From Isoperla grammatica (lineage: Eukaryota > Arthropoda > Insecta > Plecoptera > Perlodidae): 64,000 nt of DNA. Position numbers and translations under genes: made by a program. The DNA is taken from NCBI GenBank assembly GCA_945910005.1, contig OX246745.1, positions 14,718,274 to 14,782,273 on the forward strand, given 5' to 3'. Below the pieces are notes generated by a model. The model was not told where the DNA came from, ran no database searches, and worked only from the letters and a program-made list of their open reading frames with translations. Positions 47,601 through 57,300 of the stretch are shown here, piece by piece (within the stretch, counting starts at the first letter, position 1; every line of letters begins with the position of its first letter).

Positions 47601-48009
47601 AGCCCAGACATTTCTCCACAGCATAGGCCTAGCCTAGGCTAGGGCCTAGGCCTATCTCTCTCACCATACAGGCCCTGTCACATCTAGCCGTAGACTACGC
47701 TCCGGTTAAACCACAAATGACGGCCAATAACACCAAATCACTAACATACAAAAACAGCTAGATAACATGTAGAACCAGGATCTTTTGGCCTAGGCTAAGG
47801 TAAACTATTTCGGCCTACAGACTTATGCCTGTCAATGGCCAATGAAAAATCATCACCGAGCCATTACCCATTTCAATATTTTGGCTTATTTTGAGAGGTC
47901 CACGAAGATAATACAGAACAAACAACACCAATATAAACCAAAATGCCCACAAATACGTCCACGACCACACTATCCAGGATTTGATTCTTCCCAACAAGAC
48001 AAACACCAT
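31005..48009 (-). CDS. ST7: ST7 (suppressor of tumorigenicity 7 family), complete 11-exon coding region
   Basis: Eleven exons join in frame to 555 residues, collinear with vertebrate ST7/ST7L (about 550-585). Family knowledge: ST7 is a multi-pass membrane protein with a soluble helical central region; its biochemical role is unsettled. Seen: membrane segments near 11-35 ([15 protein letters not shown]...), 60-80 ([20 protein letters not shown]) and 490-512 ([20 protein letters not shown]). The soluble region holds [37 protein letters not shown] and [15 protein letters not shown]. The C-terminus ends LQQLSRI, like the vertebrate isoform ending WHQLTRI. The insert found in some vertebrate isoforms after AAHEAL is absent. 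One intron (33061-31721) uses a GC donor. Exons: 47868-48009, 37366-37448, 37106-37271, 36719-36889, 36029-36262, 35776-35873, 34837-35027, 34141-34243, 33062-33305, 31581-31720, 31005-31100. It starts 213 bases from divergent DENND6. Confidence 0.96.
31581..31720 (-). CDS. ST7: ST7 exon 10 (C-terminal membrane segment)
   Basis: Residues 478 (end) to 524: [20 protein letters not shown] then [20 protein letters not shown], matching human [20 protein letters not shown]. Acceptor CAACAG, donor GTAAGT, phase 0. Confidence 0.95.
31745..32115 (-). pseudogene. LTR-retrotransposon gag-like fragment
   Basis: A minus-strand frame of about 100 codons, with a disrupted start near 32115, resembles the N-terminal Gag region common in Ty3-type elements of marine invertebrates ([20 protein letters not shown]). 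At least one frame break; no protease or polymerase nearby. It lies in ST7 intron 9, in the same strand sense as the gene. Confidence 0.65.
32485..32746. mobile_element. MITE, about 262 bp, in ST7 intron 9
   Basis: Inverted ends ATATTTAACAGCTATAGTAG and CTACTATAGCTGTTGAATAT, plus inner CCATCTTGAAATGGGCAA mirrored by TTGCCCATTTCAAGATGG. No clear target duplication. Confidence 0.7.
33062..33305 (-). CDS. ST7: ST7 exon 9 (followed by a GC donor)
   Basis: Residues 397-477 plus one base: [57 protein letters not shown]. The donor is CCAG|GCAAGT. The GT at 33057-33056 would bring TGA into frame in exon 10, so the GC site is the one that keeps the frame. Confidence 0.95.
33788..33961. repeat. (AAAT)n microsatellite with poly(A) start
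   Basis: About 40 tetranucleotide units preceded by an A run, which looks like the expanded tail of a retroposed sequence. The Leu/Phe/Ile/Tyr ORFs over it are artefacts. Confidence 0.97.
34141..34243 (-). CDS. ST7: ST7 exon 8
   Basis: Residues 362 (end) to 396: [20 protein letters not shown] then [14 protein letters not shown], matching human FSPEAASRRGLSTAEMNAVE. Acceptor GCCAG, donor GTAAGA-like at 34140. Phase 0. Confidence 0.95.
34315..34807. mobile_element. MITE of 493 bp filling most of ST7 intron 7
   Basis: Ends CAGTGTTGTTAA and TTAACAACACTG, with many AGTAGCTAC-type subterminal repeats. Flanks ACGAGGTA and CGAAGGTA look like an 8-bp duplication with one shift. The 593-bp intron is 83 percent transposon, ending 29 bases from the exon 7 donor. 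Confidence 0.85.
34837..35027 (-). CDS. ST7: ST7 exon 7
   Basis: Residues 299-361 plus two bases. [20 protein letters not shown] is followed by [20 protein letters not shown], essentially identical to vertebrates. Donor GTAAGT, phase 2. The next intron is mostly a transposon (34315-34807). Confidence 0.96.
35547..35685. repeat. (CTAT)n microsatellite
   Basis: Tetranucleotide array in ST7 intron 6 with CCAT interruptions towards the right end. The Ser/Ile/Tyr/Leu ORFs are artefacts. Confidence 0.97.
35776..35873 (-). CDS. ST7: ST7 exon 6
   Basis: Residues 266 (end) to 298: [20 protein letters not shown] then [12 protein letters not shown], matching human [20 protein letters not shown]. Acceptor TTTCAG, donor GTAAGT, phase 0. 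Confidence 0.95.
36029..36262 (-). CDS. ST7: ST7 exon 5
   Basis: Residues 188-265 plus one base: [20 protein letters not shown], then [20 protein letters not shown] and [10 protein letters not shown]. Acceptor TTTAG, donor GTAAGA. The segment between AAHEAL and ILLAEEE is the short version, without the vertebrate alternative insert. Confidence 0.95.
36719..36889 (-). CDS. ST7: ST7 exon 4
   Basis: Residues 131-187 plus one base: [20 protein letters not shown] then YW, and [20 protein letters not shown] followed by C. Both are strongly conserved in vertebrates. Acceptor TTCCAG, donor GTAAGG, phase 1. Confidence 0.95.
37106..37271 (-). CDS. ST7: ST7 exon 3
   Basis: Residues 76-130 plus one base. 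Begins [20 protein letters not shown], as in human [21 protein letters not shown] low-complexity Ser/Thr/Ala/Gln stretch follows, in the place of the Asn/Ser-rich variable linker of vertebrates. Acceptor TTGTAG, donor GTAATG. Confidence 0.94.
37366..37448 (-). CDS. ST7: ST7 exon 2
   Basis: Residues 48 (end) to 75: [20 protein letters not shown] then ISGLIL, almost identical to human [20 protein letters not shown]. Too short for ordinary ORF scans. Acceptor TTACAG, donor GTAAGA, phase 0. Confidence 0.95.
38060..38236. mobile_element. small palindromic MITE, 177 bp
   Basis: Arms AGGGTCCAATGCATAGTCGT and its mirror extend through CCACCAATCACAGAGCAG / CTGCTCTGTGATTGGTGG. Perfect 8-bp flanking repeat TAACACCT (38052-38059, 38237-38244). 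Confidence 0.85.
39293..39831. mobile_element. hAT-like MITE, 539 bp
   Basis: Ends TAGGGCTGCCCAACGATA and its mirror, rich in ATCGATATCG subterminal repeats. Flanks TTATGTTT and TTATTTTT are an 8-bp duplication with one mismatch. Central 39540-39640 is GC-rich. Confidence 0.88.
40048..41001. mobile_element. TTAA-flanked foldback element, 954 bp
   Basis: Two arms of about 375 bases in inverted orientation are separated by about 200 bases. Ends AGGCCCACTAAACCCAAACA and its mirror, bounded by TTAA (40044-40047, 41002-41005). The reading frames in each arm are mirror images of one another, not genes. Confidence 0.88.
41185..41607. mobile_element. MITE with CATACCTGCCAACTT ends, 423 bp
   Basis: Inverted ends CATACCTGCCAACTT and AAGTTGGCAGGTATG. 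Flanking direct repeat CATCAA (41179-41184, 41608-41613). Confidence 0.82.
41774..42092. repeat. near-perfect palindrome, about 319 bp
   Basis: Centre at 41929/41930 in CACTCAGCGCTGAGTG. Arms match through TAAAGACCACTAGTTGGTCG and out to ATAAGTTGGACTAGG with only a few differences and essentially no spacer. Confidence 0.93.
43745..43875. repeat. 15-bp minisatellite
   Basis: About 8 degenerate copies of TCTCTGTGGAACTAG in ST7 intron 1, most regular at the right end. Confidence 0.8.
45225..46091 (+). pseudogene. 5'-truncated non-LTR retrotransposon (LINE) reverse-transcriptase relic
   Basis: Starts with the catalytic-site box [12 protein letters not shown] (about 45240-45275). After a frame break come [14 protein letters not shown] and [12 protein letters not shown], then [16 protein letters not shown]. 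This order is typical of the RT palm, thumb and C-terminal region of Jockey/CR1-like elements. At least two frame changes and stops. Inserted in ST7 intron 1, opposite to ST7. Confidence 0.85.
46259..46945. mobile_element. MITE with 46-bp inverted ends, 687 bp
   Basis: Ends GGTAATTGAGGAGGAGCGCT and, in mirror, GAATCAGCACTCCTCCTCAT before TTACC, continuing through CGCGTTTCGTACTCACTTTT. Flanks CCAACTAC and CAAACTAC form an 8-bp duplication with one mismatch. Shares internal sequence (GTGACTTTGCCC, GACATCCCACGAAA) with the element at 23308. Confidence 0.83.
47868..48009 (-). CDS. ST7: ST7 exon 1 (first membrane segment)
   Basis: Residues 1-47 plus one base. The core [17 protein letters not shown] matches human [17 protein letters not shown]. 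The ATG at 48009-48007 gives a short leader MVFVLLGR. Donor GTAATG, phase 1, followed by the 10.4-kb intron 1 (37449-47867). Confidence 0.94.
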
Positions 48010-48222
48010 TCTACTCGTCTCAAAATAATATTGAAGGCCTTAGGCCTCTACAGCGAAGTTTGCCGCGAATCCATTGTGAACTGTGAACGCGCTACACATG
48101 TGAACTTGGCATCGGTGACCAACAAGCGGCATGCCACAGATATCACTGCCTAGTAGACACATCTGTTCGACAATAGAAATCAGCTGTGAATACTGAAGTA
48201 TCCAAGTGGCAGTCACAAAAAA
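48010..48222. promoter_or_regulatory. divergent promoter region between ST7 and DENND6
   Basis: Only 213 bases separate the ATG of ST7 (minus) from the ATG of DENND6 (plus), so both core promoters and 5' leaders must overlap here unless upstream non-coding exons exist. I see no TATA box; an E-box-like CACATGTG lies at about 48094-48101. Dense AGGCCTAGG clusters flank both first exons, at 47625-47655 and 48410-48690. Confidence 0.7.
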
Positions 48223-48390
48223 ATGGCAGCTGAATGTATTTTGCCTAGTGTCAAAGAAGGAGAAAATGTCGAAAAAGCAGAAAGGGCAGATTCTCCAGCT
48301 ACAGCATTACTGCCGTGGGATAGATTTTCTAATTGGATACATTGCATATGCATTGTTACATTTGATTTGGAATTGGGACAAGCAATGGAG
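48223..48390 (+). CDS. DENND6: DENND6 exon 1
   Basis: Residues 1-56. A poorly conserved leader ([20 protein letters not shown]) is followed by [20 protein letters not shown] then LELGQAME; human has [20 protein letters not shown]. Donor GTAAAT, phase 0. Confidence 0.93.
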
Positions 48391-51300
48391 GTAAATTTGG
48401 TATTGCAATCAGCCTAGGCCTAGGCTAGGCCTAGTCCTAGGGCCTTGGCTTGGCCTAGGTCTAGGCCTAAGCCCAAGGCCTATTGAAATTATACTCTAAA
48501 AGCTGCAAATAGGCCTCATCTAGGCCTAGGCTTACCCGGTAGGAACCGTTCTCCCACCCCAACTTCCTTCAGTCCCACAATTTTGAATCCCTTTCTTTGA
48601 ACAGGCCTAGGCCTAGACTAGTCTTCTTAATTTAATATGATGCCTAGGTAGGCCTAGTCCTAGGCTACCTAGGCTAGGCCTAGCCCTATGTTGCCACTAG
48701 CATAATAAGTTATATACAAAAATACCGTGTGGGGCGTGTGATAAGGTTTATAGGACAGACAGGACGAAAAATCTCAACAAGAGTAAAAGAAAATAGGCCT
48801 AAGAGCCATGCACGTTTAGGACATGTTGAGAAGTCGGCCATTGCAGAGCATAGTGTTGACAAATGTCACATTATAGATTTTGACAACACGCGCGTCCTGG
48901 CTACCAGTAAAGACTACCGCCCCCGCCTGGTACGAGAGGCTATTGAAATTAAATGCAACCTGATAATTTCAATAGGGAGGACAGATTGAAGCTGAGTAGG
49001 GCGTGGCAGCCTACGTTGCAGCGCTTGAAATTCGCGCGGGCAGAACATGCGAAGCACTTTGTGAAAGTTCGAGAACAAGCTAGCGCGCACGCGCGGGATG
49101 TTCGTGCGTCGGAGATTGCACGGCAGTGTGAGGCACAGTCGCTGGGTAGAGCTGGATCGAGTAGGTTCTCTCAGTGACTGTCTCTTCACTCTGAAGATGG
49201 ACTATGCAATTAGTCCGAAAGGTCAGGTTTTAATAAACGACAGACGCGGCGACACCCGACAGCCAAGAATTATTAAGTTATATACAAACTGGAAACTGTC
49301 AGTTGATAGCCAATTCACGTTTAAATCCAAATACGCTGACCTCTGGCAGATAAATCGAGAACCTGTAGGCTACCCGGTACCGGATAAATGACGACGGTGG
49401 CTCGCCTGCATCTCAGTTTACACTCGATTCCCATTGAAATCCAAAGAATCTGACTGCTGGCAGATAAATCGAGAACCAGTATACACAGGATAAATGACAA
49501 CGGTGGTGGTGCGCCTACAGTTCAGTTTAAACGCGAATAGTTGATGTACGCAGTAGGCCTACATAATAAACTGGTTATAACAATGTCATCTAGCGTAGGC
49601 CTACCGTCAATGACCCGCAATGGGGGGTAGATATACAGGTGTATGGTTAAGAATTTGGGTATTTACGGTGTGAACATAAAATATTTTTTTTAAACGAAAT
49701 TTAACAAAAATCACTCTTTTATGTTACCTGTTACTGTATCTTTCCAATTATGTAAGGCGCATGCTTCAAACAGTACGTATTTATGTTTTAAATCAATTTA
49801 ATTCTGTTGAATTGGCTAGAGCCTATGCCTAGGCCTATGCACGCCATTTGCCATTGTTCAAAACTGGGATGAAGAGAAATATCTCTGCAGCAAAATAAGT
49901 GCTTTGGTTCTTTGTTATCAGCAGGTGCACCAACTTAAACACAAGTTACTGTATAATAATCACAGTATTTTCGATAAATTACCCCTTCTTCAAATTTGAA
50001 GAAGGGGTTATTATTTTAAACGTAGGCTAGTGGATATTCGTACGGTCAGCCCATTACACTATGGCTGCGCAGTGACAGGTCTACCAACGTCGAATAGGTT
50101 AGGGGAGGGGTTTAACGGCACTGACTAAGGGGTGGTGACGCGATTTAAGGTTGGTACCACTTCTTCCATGAAACAACATGGCAGCAGGGGTAATTTGAAG
50201 AAGGGGTTATTATTTTAAAATTAATTTATACCCAAAAAATAGATTACCCCTTCTTCAAGTTTGCGGGCGATATTCGGTTTCATTTCATACGTTGGCTACA
50301 GAATCAACGTAGAACAGCTGATTGTAGTATCCAGTAGGCTGTGTGCATGTTGCTAATGATGAATGGCGTACATAGACATAGGCTCTAGCCAATTCAACAT
50401 AATTAAATTGATTTAAAACATAAATATCTACTATTTCACGCATGCGCCTTACATAATTGGAAAGATACAGTAACAGGTAACATAAAAAAGTGATTTTTGT
50501 TAAATTTCGTTGAAAAAAAATATTTTATGTTCACTCCGTAAATACCAGAATTTGGCCCTGGCTTTTTGGTCTCCAGCTGCTACTGATCTGACCCTCTACC
50601 TATAACAATCTCTTCTGCTGAGCTTCAGTATTGAGACCATGCATTGCTTGTCTAACTCTCTCTTTTCTCACTCTTCAATCACAGTGATGTGGAAAAACTG
50701 ATCAACTATTTTTGAATATCAGTCTAACCTCTAATATCAAATTTCGAATTTGCAAATTCAATACATCTAGGCTACATTGCAGTTGGATTAAATACATAGT
50801 GTAGGCTTAGTATAGGGTTTGTAGATAAATGGCTAACTAAAAGAACAGATTATATCCTGTGCTTGCTTGATTTGATAGTAGGCCTATCGGCTGGATGTGA
50901 TTTAGTTGGGGGCAATCTCAGATTATATCCTGTGTCTTTCTTATATGTGTTTTCTCTTCTTGAAGATAATCTATCCTGGCCACGTCAAGCTTTCAGAACA
51001 GGAAAAGTCAAACATTTGTTACTTGGCTTTTCCGGACTCAAACTCGGGATGCATGGGAGATACACAGTTTCATGTGCGTGTACGGCAGTCACCAGGTGGA
51101 CATGGGCTATTGCCTGAACATCTAGTGTACAACCAGAGGTGTCCTGTCTATCTTCAAGCTGATCCAGGGTACTACTGTGGCTTTGTGTATTTTCGACAAG
51201 TCCGAGATAAAACACTTCCTCGAGGCTACTTTCAAAAGGTAGAGTACTGATATCCACTCACAGTAGAACCAGAAGCTTGACCAAAACAATGTATATTTAA

Positions 51301-54300
51301 ATTTAGTTTGTATCAAAATTCAAACTTTAGGATGTATACCGTTTATCCCAGTTTTCTTTTTTTTTTCTTTTTTTTTAGTAAGAATCAAACCATTGATAAC
51401 TTGACCATGTAGGTCTACCTCTCAACATGACTCTCTAATTTTAGGGGAATCTCTCACGAATAAGACATTGTAGTAATTCATTCTTTTGGTAACAGTGTGA
51501 TTAATTATAATGTATCCGATGTAAAAAAACATGTTTTGGATTTTTTTTTTTAATTCGGGCTGTACCGGAATTTTTAAAAGCCAAAACTATTCGAAACATT
51601 AACGCGTAATGAAAAATTGAAATTAACTGAAATTTTTGTCAAGTATTCCATGTTCTTTTAGGACAGTGTGCCAAAGGTTTGTTTATTCGCATATCGCTCT
51701 CTGTTTAGTTTTTGTGAATTTTTAAGTTAAACCTTGAAATTTTGAGTAGATATTGCTTGTCTTTACTCCCAGCTAAATACTTCAAATGTTAGTTTGAGGT
51801 ACATATATTGTTGTATTCGGCACATGCGCTGAATCAATACCTTTAATTCAAGTGGTCACTCATTATGATATGACCATAACTGGTTGCGTGACGTTTCGGA
51901 TACTGCAACGATGTAAATCCGTGCAAAAATCGCCGTGCGACGTTCGAGGTCAAGCCGAGCGGGCACGGTAGATAGCGACAAAAGTGGTAATCTGGGGAAC
52001 TCGATCAACACGCCGGAAGTCGCTCGACAAGTGCGGGACATTTAAGGAGTAATATTTCGACCACCAGTCGTCTTGGGTTATACATGTATACGTATGCACG
52101 TATTTTACATGTGTGATACATAGTCAGATTTGTACCACTGCCGGGGTTAGACGTGTTCTTTCATAGTGTAGTGAGATAGTAAAACGTCTGTCCTGTGCTT
52201 TTATGCCTGCTAAGTGTTTTAAGTGAAGATTTAATACGTCTACCCAAAGCCACTAACGTGGGTACTGGGTGGCAGTATTTTGTGTACATGTATCTTCGTT
52301 AGTATTTTTGAGCGAGCGAAGCGAGCGTCTCCATTAGACCTTTATGGTTCTTCGTTCTGTTTTCTTTTTTTTATGTCTGTCGATAGCGGTCGCCCACACG
52401 CCTCGATGTGAATTGAAGGTGTATAGTATTGAGGCAAAATCGTTCGAAAAGTTACAAAGTTACACCATAGTTACTGCAAAATATTTTTCTGAAACAAAAT
52501 AGTGGCAAAATGTGAGATAGACATATTTTTCTACATATTTTTCCGGTCACTAATATGTTCATTTTATGTTGATCTGATAAGTATTGGGAAAGTTACACAA
52601 AAGTTACTCGAAAATATTTTTCTCAAACGCAGTAACGGCAAAATGTGAGGTGGCTATAGTATAGTAAATTTTCGTCTGATCACGAATATACTAATATGAA
52701 CGCGATCTGATACGTATTAGAGGCAAAAATTACATTTTTATTGCTTTCAATAATTGTTCGTAACGGTGGCGGACCGTGTTGAGAACACTAGATAGAATGA
52801 CATCGAAAATTCTTAGCAACGCACATTGAACTGCATTCAACAATGTCGGGAAGTATAATAGCTATGAAAACTAGAAAAAATTTTGCAATGCGCATTCTTG
52901 AATTGTTGTTAATTGTTGTTTTTATTAGCTTTGAGATCTTTTTGCCAGAAAGTTCGTAGGTATCTGTTTACTTTAGTTAAAACAGCGTGCACGCGACTGG
53001 CGGCTGAGTATAAGAATGTGATATGATAGCATGAGTATAGGTATCTGTGTGCTTTAGTTGAAACAGCGTGCACGCAATTGGCGGATGAGTAAAAGAATGT
53101 AATATAAAAACATGAGTATTGGTATCTGTTTACTTTAGTTGAAACAGCGTGCACGCGACTGGCGGCTGAGTATAAGAATGTGATATGATAGCATGAGTAT
53201 AGGTATCTGTTTACTTAAGTTGAAACAGCGTGCACGCAATTGGCGGATGAGTAAAAGAATGTAATATAAAAACATGAGTATAGGTATCTGTGTACTTTAG
53301 TTGAAACAGCGTGCATGCAACTGGTGGTTGAGTATTAGAATGTAATATGACAGCATAAGTAGGTATCCGTTTACTTTAAATAAAACAGCGTGCACGCTAC
53401 CTGCGGTTTAGTATCAAAATGTATTATGACAGCATGAGTGAGTATCTGTTTACTTTATTTGAAACAGCATGTTCGCAACTGGCGGTTGAATATAAGAATG
53501 TAATTTGACAGCATAGGTAGGTAGGGCCTAAATCTTTACTTTAGTTGAAACAGCGTGCACGCAACTGGCGGTTGCGCATAAGAATGTAATATGAGAGCAT
53601 GAGTATAGGTATCTGTGGGCTTTACGTTAAACAGCGTGCACGCAACTAACGGCTGAGTATAAGAATGTAATAAACATTATGAGTTTAGGTATCTGTGTTC
53701 TTTAGTTGAAACAGCATGCACGCAACTGGTGGTTGAGTTTAAGAATGTAATAGTATAACAACATGAGTATAGGTATCTGTGTGCTTTAGTTGAAACAGTG
53801 TGCACGCAACTGGCGGTTGAGTATAAGAATGTAATATAACATCATGGGTATAGGTATCTGTTTACTTTAGGTGAAACAGCGTGCACGCAACTGGCGGCTG
53901 AGTATAAGAATCTAATATGAGAGCATTAGTATAGGTATCTGTGTGCTTAGGTTAAACAGCGTACACGCAACTAACGGCTGAGTATTAGAATGTAATAAAC
54001 TTTATTAGTTTAGGTATCTGTGATTTTTAGTTGAAGCAGCGTGCACGCAACTAGCGGTTGAGTATAAGAATGTAATATAACAACATGAGTATAGGTATCT
54101 GTTTACTTAAATTAAAACAGCGGGCACGCAACTGGCGGTTGAGTATAAGAATGTAATAGAACAACATGAGTATAGGTATCTGTTTACTTTAGGTGAAACA
54201 GCTTGCACGCAACTGGGGGTTGAGTATAAGAATGTATATAACAACATGAGTATAGGTATCTGTGTGCTTTAGTTGAAACAGCGTGCACGCAACTGGCGGT

Positions 54301-57300
54301 TGAGTATAAGAATGTAATATAACATCATGAGTATAAGTATTTGTGTACTTTCGTTGAAACAGCATGCACGTTATTGGCGGTTGAGTAAAAAATGTAATAT
54401 GACAGCATGAGTATAGGTATCTGTTACTTTAGTTGAAACAGCGTGCATGCGACTGGCGGCTGAGTATAAGAATGTGATATGATAGCATGAGTATAGGTAT
54501 CTGTTTACTTTAGTTGAAACAGCGTGCACGCAATTGGCGGATGAGTAAAAGAATGTAATATATAAACATGAGTATAGGTATCTGTTTACTTTGTTGAAAC
54601 AGCGTGCACGCAATTGGCGGATGAGTAAAAGAATGTAATATAAAAACGTGAGTATAGGTATCTGACTACTTTAGTTGAAGCAGCGTGCACGCAACTGGTG
54701 GTTGAGTATAAGAATGTGATATGACAGCGTGAGTATAGGTATCTGTTTACTTAAGTTGAATCAGCGTGCACGCAACTGATGATTGAGTATAAGAATGTTA
54801 TATGACAGCATGAGTATAGGTATCTGTTTACTTAAGTTGAATCAGCGTGCACGCAACTGATGATTGAGTATTAGAATGTGATATGACAGCATGAGGATAG
54901 GTATCTGTTTACTTTAGTTGAAACAGCGTGCACGCAACTGGTGGTTGAGTATAAGAATGTTATATGACAGCATGAGTATAGGTATCTGTTTACTTTAGTT
55001 GAAGCAGCGTGCACGCAACTGGCGGCTGCGTATAAGAATGTAATATGACAGCATGAGTATAGGTATCTGTGTACTTTAGTTGAAACAGCCTGCACGCGAC
55101 TGGGGGCTGAGTATAAGAATGTGATATGATAGTATGAGTATAGGTATCTGTGTACTTAAGTTGAAACAGCGTGCACGCAACTGGCGGATAAGTAAAAGAA
55201 TGTAATATAAAAACATGAGTATAGGTATCTGTTTACTTTAGTTGAAACAGCGTGCACGCAATTGGCGGATGAGTAAAAGAATGTAATATAAAAACATGAG
55301 TATAGGTATCTGTTTACTTTAGTTGAAACAGCGTGCACGCGACGCGGCTGAGTATAAGAATGTGATATGATAGCATGAGTATAGGTATCTGTTTACTTTA
55401 GTTGAAACAGCGTGCACGCAATTGGCGGATGAGTAAAAGAATGTAATATAAAAACATGAGTATAGGTATCTGTTTACTTAAGTTGAAACAGCGTGTTGCG
55501 ACTGGCGGCTGACTATAAGAATGTGATATGATAGTATGAGTATAGGTATCTGTTTACTTTAGTTGAAACACCATCCCACGCGTCTGGGAATTCAATCTAA
55601 TCCACATTTCGGAGATACATTTCGTTCTATTGACGTTTATGATAGTAAGGAATGTAAGAAACAATAAACACGAGATCACGTATTATTATTATTTTTTATT
55701 ATCTTTCGTCATCAATTCCTATCTATCTCAAGGGCGGTAGGACTGTATTGATGAGAAAAAACAATCACTATCACTAGACAGGCAGTTCATCAAAGCCACT
55801 TGTCTTGCGCGGTCTGAAGCCGCCACTTGAGCGGCGGAGAGATGAGACGGGGAACGCATGGGACCTTCTCACTCGCTCGCTCAAGGCCAACACCACTCCA
55901 CTCGAAAGTGTTGTTGTGTTTCATATTTCGCAGCCAGAACGTAGGCCGTTTCCGGTATTTTCCTGTGGCACATTCTGTAGGAGAAACACTGAACTCTGTA
56001 GGGCCTATTTCGTATGAGAAAAGCAGGTGACTACGTGACAACTGTAGTCGGCTGATCCAGATAGTTCAGTTTCTGTCCGCTAGGCGATAGATTCCCCTTA
56101 ACTGTAAAACTGAAATTATTTTTGAAATTTGTTTGTGCTATTTTAATGTAGGCCGACTGTAATAATAACAATAAAGTTTAGGCAAAGTAGACCTGTGTAC
56201 GCCTCCCCTTTCAATCACGGTTGGTAATTAACCTTTATTTGTATAATACATAACTTATAAGTGATCTCAATAGGCCTACTGAATTAAGCACACAAGCTTC
56301 AATCACATTGTCCAGCATGCATTATTAATTATTATTTATAATGGTATTATTAGTTATTACAAAGTATATATTTTATTTAACAAAATGTGACTTTTAGAGT
56401 CCAAATGTCATCATCTCCTCTACAGCATGTTTTGCTAAACTTCCTACTTTTGTTTACCTTTTCAGAGTATTGTGATCATTTCTAGATTGCCTTTCATCAG
56501 CTTATTCACAGAAGTTTGCTCGATGATTGCTCCAGAATTTTTTGACAATGGAGAGCCAAGTATTGAGGCTGCTTGTCACGATATTGACCAGTGGCCCAAT
56601 CCCATTCCAGGGGAAACAGTAAACCTGCCTCTCTTTGGAAGAGTAATTCAGGTACACCTATTTTACAATTTTATTATTTAAGTACAAATTGAAACGGGTT
56701 ACAGGAACCTGATTAAAATGTGATCACAAGCCCATGTTAGTGTAGTGAAACATGGTGATACCATACTGATTATCACTAAAGTATTTTTTGTCTATCCCAT
56801 TTGGAGACAGTATAATGTACCTAGATAGTATTGTCATTGCATTTTTAGCAAATACTTGTTACGTTTTGTGCAGGCTCAGATTCCAAGCCAGAGCTTTCGA
56901 GTGGGTGCTCCCTCTTCTCCCAGTTCTGCTGGTTGCAGCCGATATGGTGGGATGGGGCCTGGTGGGGACAGTCTTCCACCTACTGTGTTGCCCTCCGTCC
57001 ACGAGATTAACATTTTCACATGCTTCTCGCCAGTTTTATCACACATCCACCTGTTATGGGAGTTGGTGATTGTTGCTGAGCCCATTGTGGTAATGGCTGC
57101 ATCTCCCACGACCTGTTCACAGACAGTCCAAGCTCTCGTAAGGTAAGCACACACTGCTATTTGTTGCAAGTAATTTAACAATCCTTTGCCCCAGATTTTT
57201 TCAGATAACCTGTAGGGATGTAGCAAATTAGCAGATTGGAACTATAGGTACATTTTAATGCTGAAGATAGAGACAGTGGAAAAAAGAAAATATCTATAGG

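Noticed and set aside
52909..55338. Minus-strand ORFs with a 27-residue repeat ([15 protein letters not shown])
   Set aside because: The 81-bp unit is a multiple of three, so a frame stays open by chance. The array lies in a DENND6 intron and individual ORFs start and stop within units.
52945..55575. Possible CRISPR-like array
   Set aside because: The whole 81-bp unit repeats, with no unique spacers, and the context is an animal intron.
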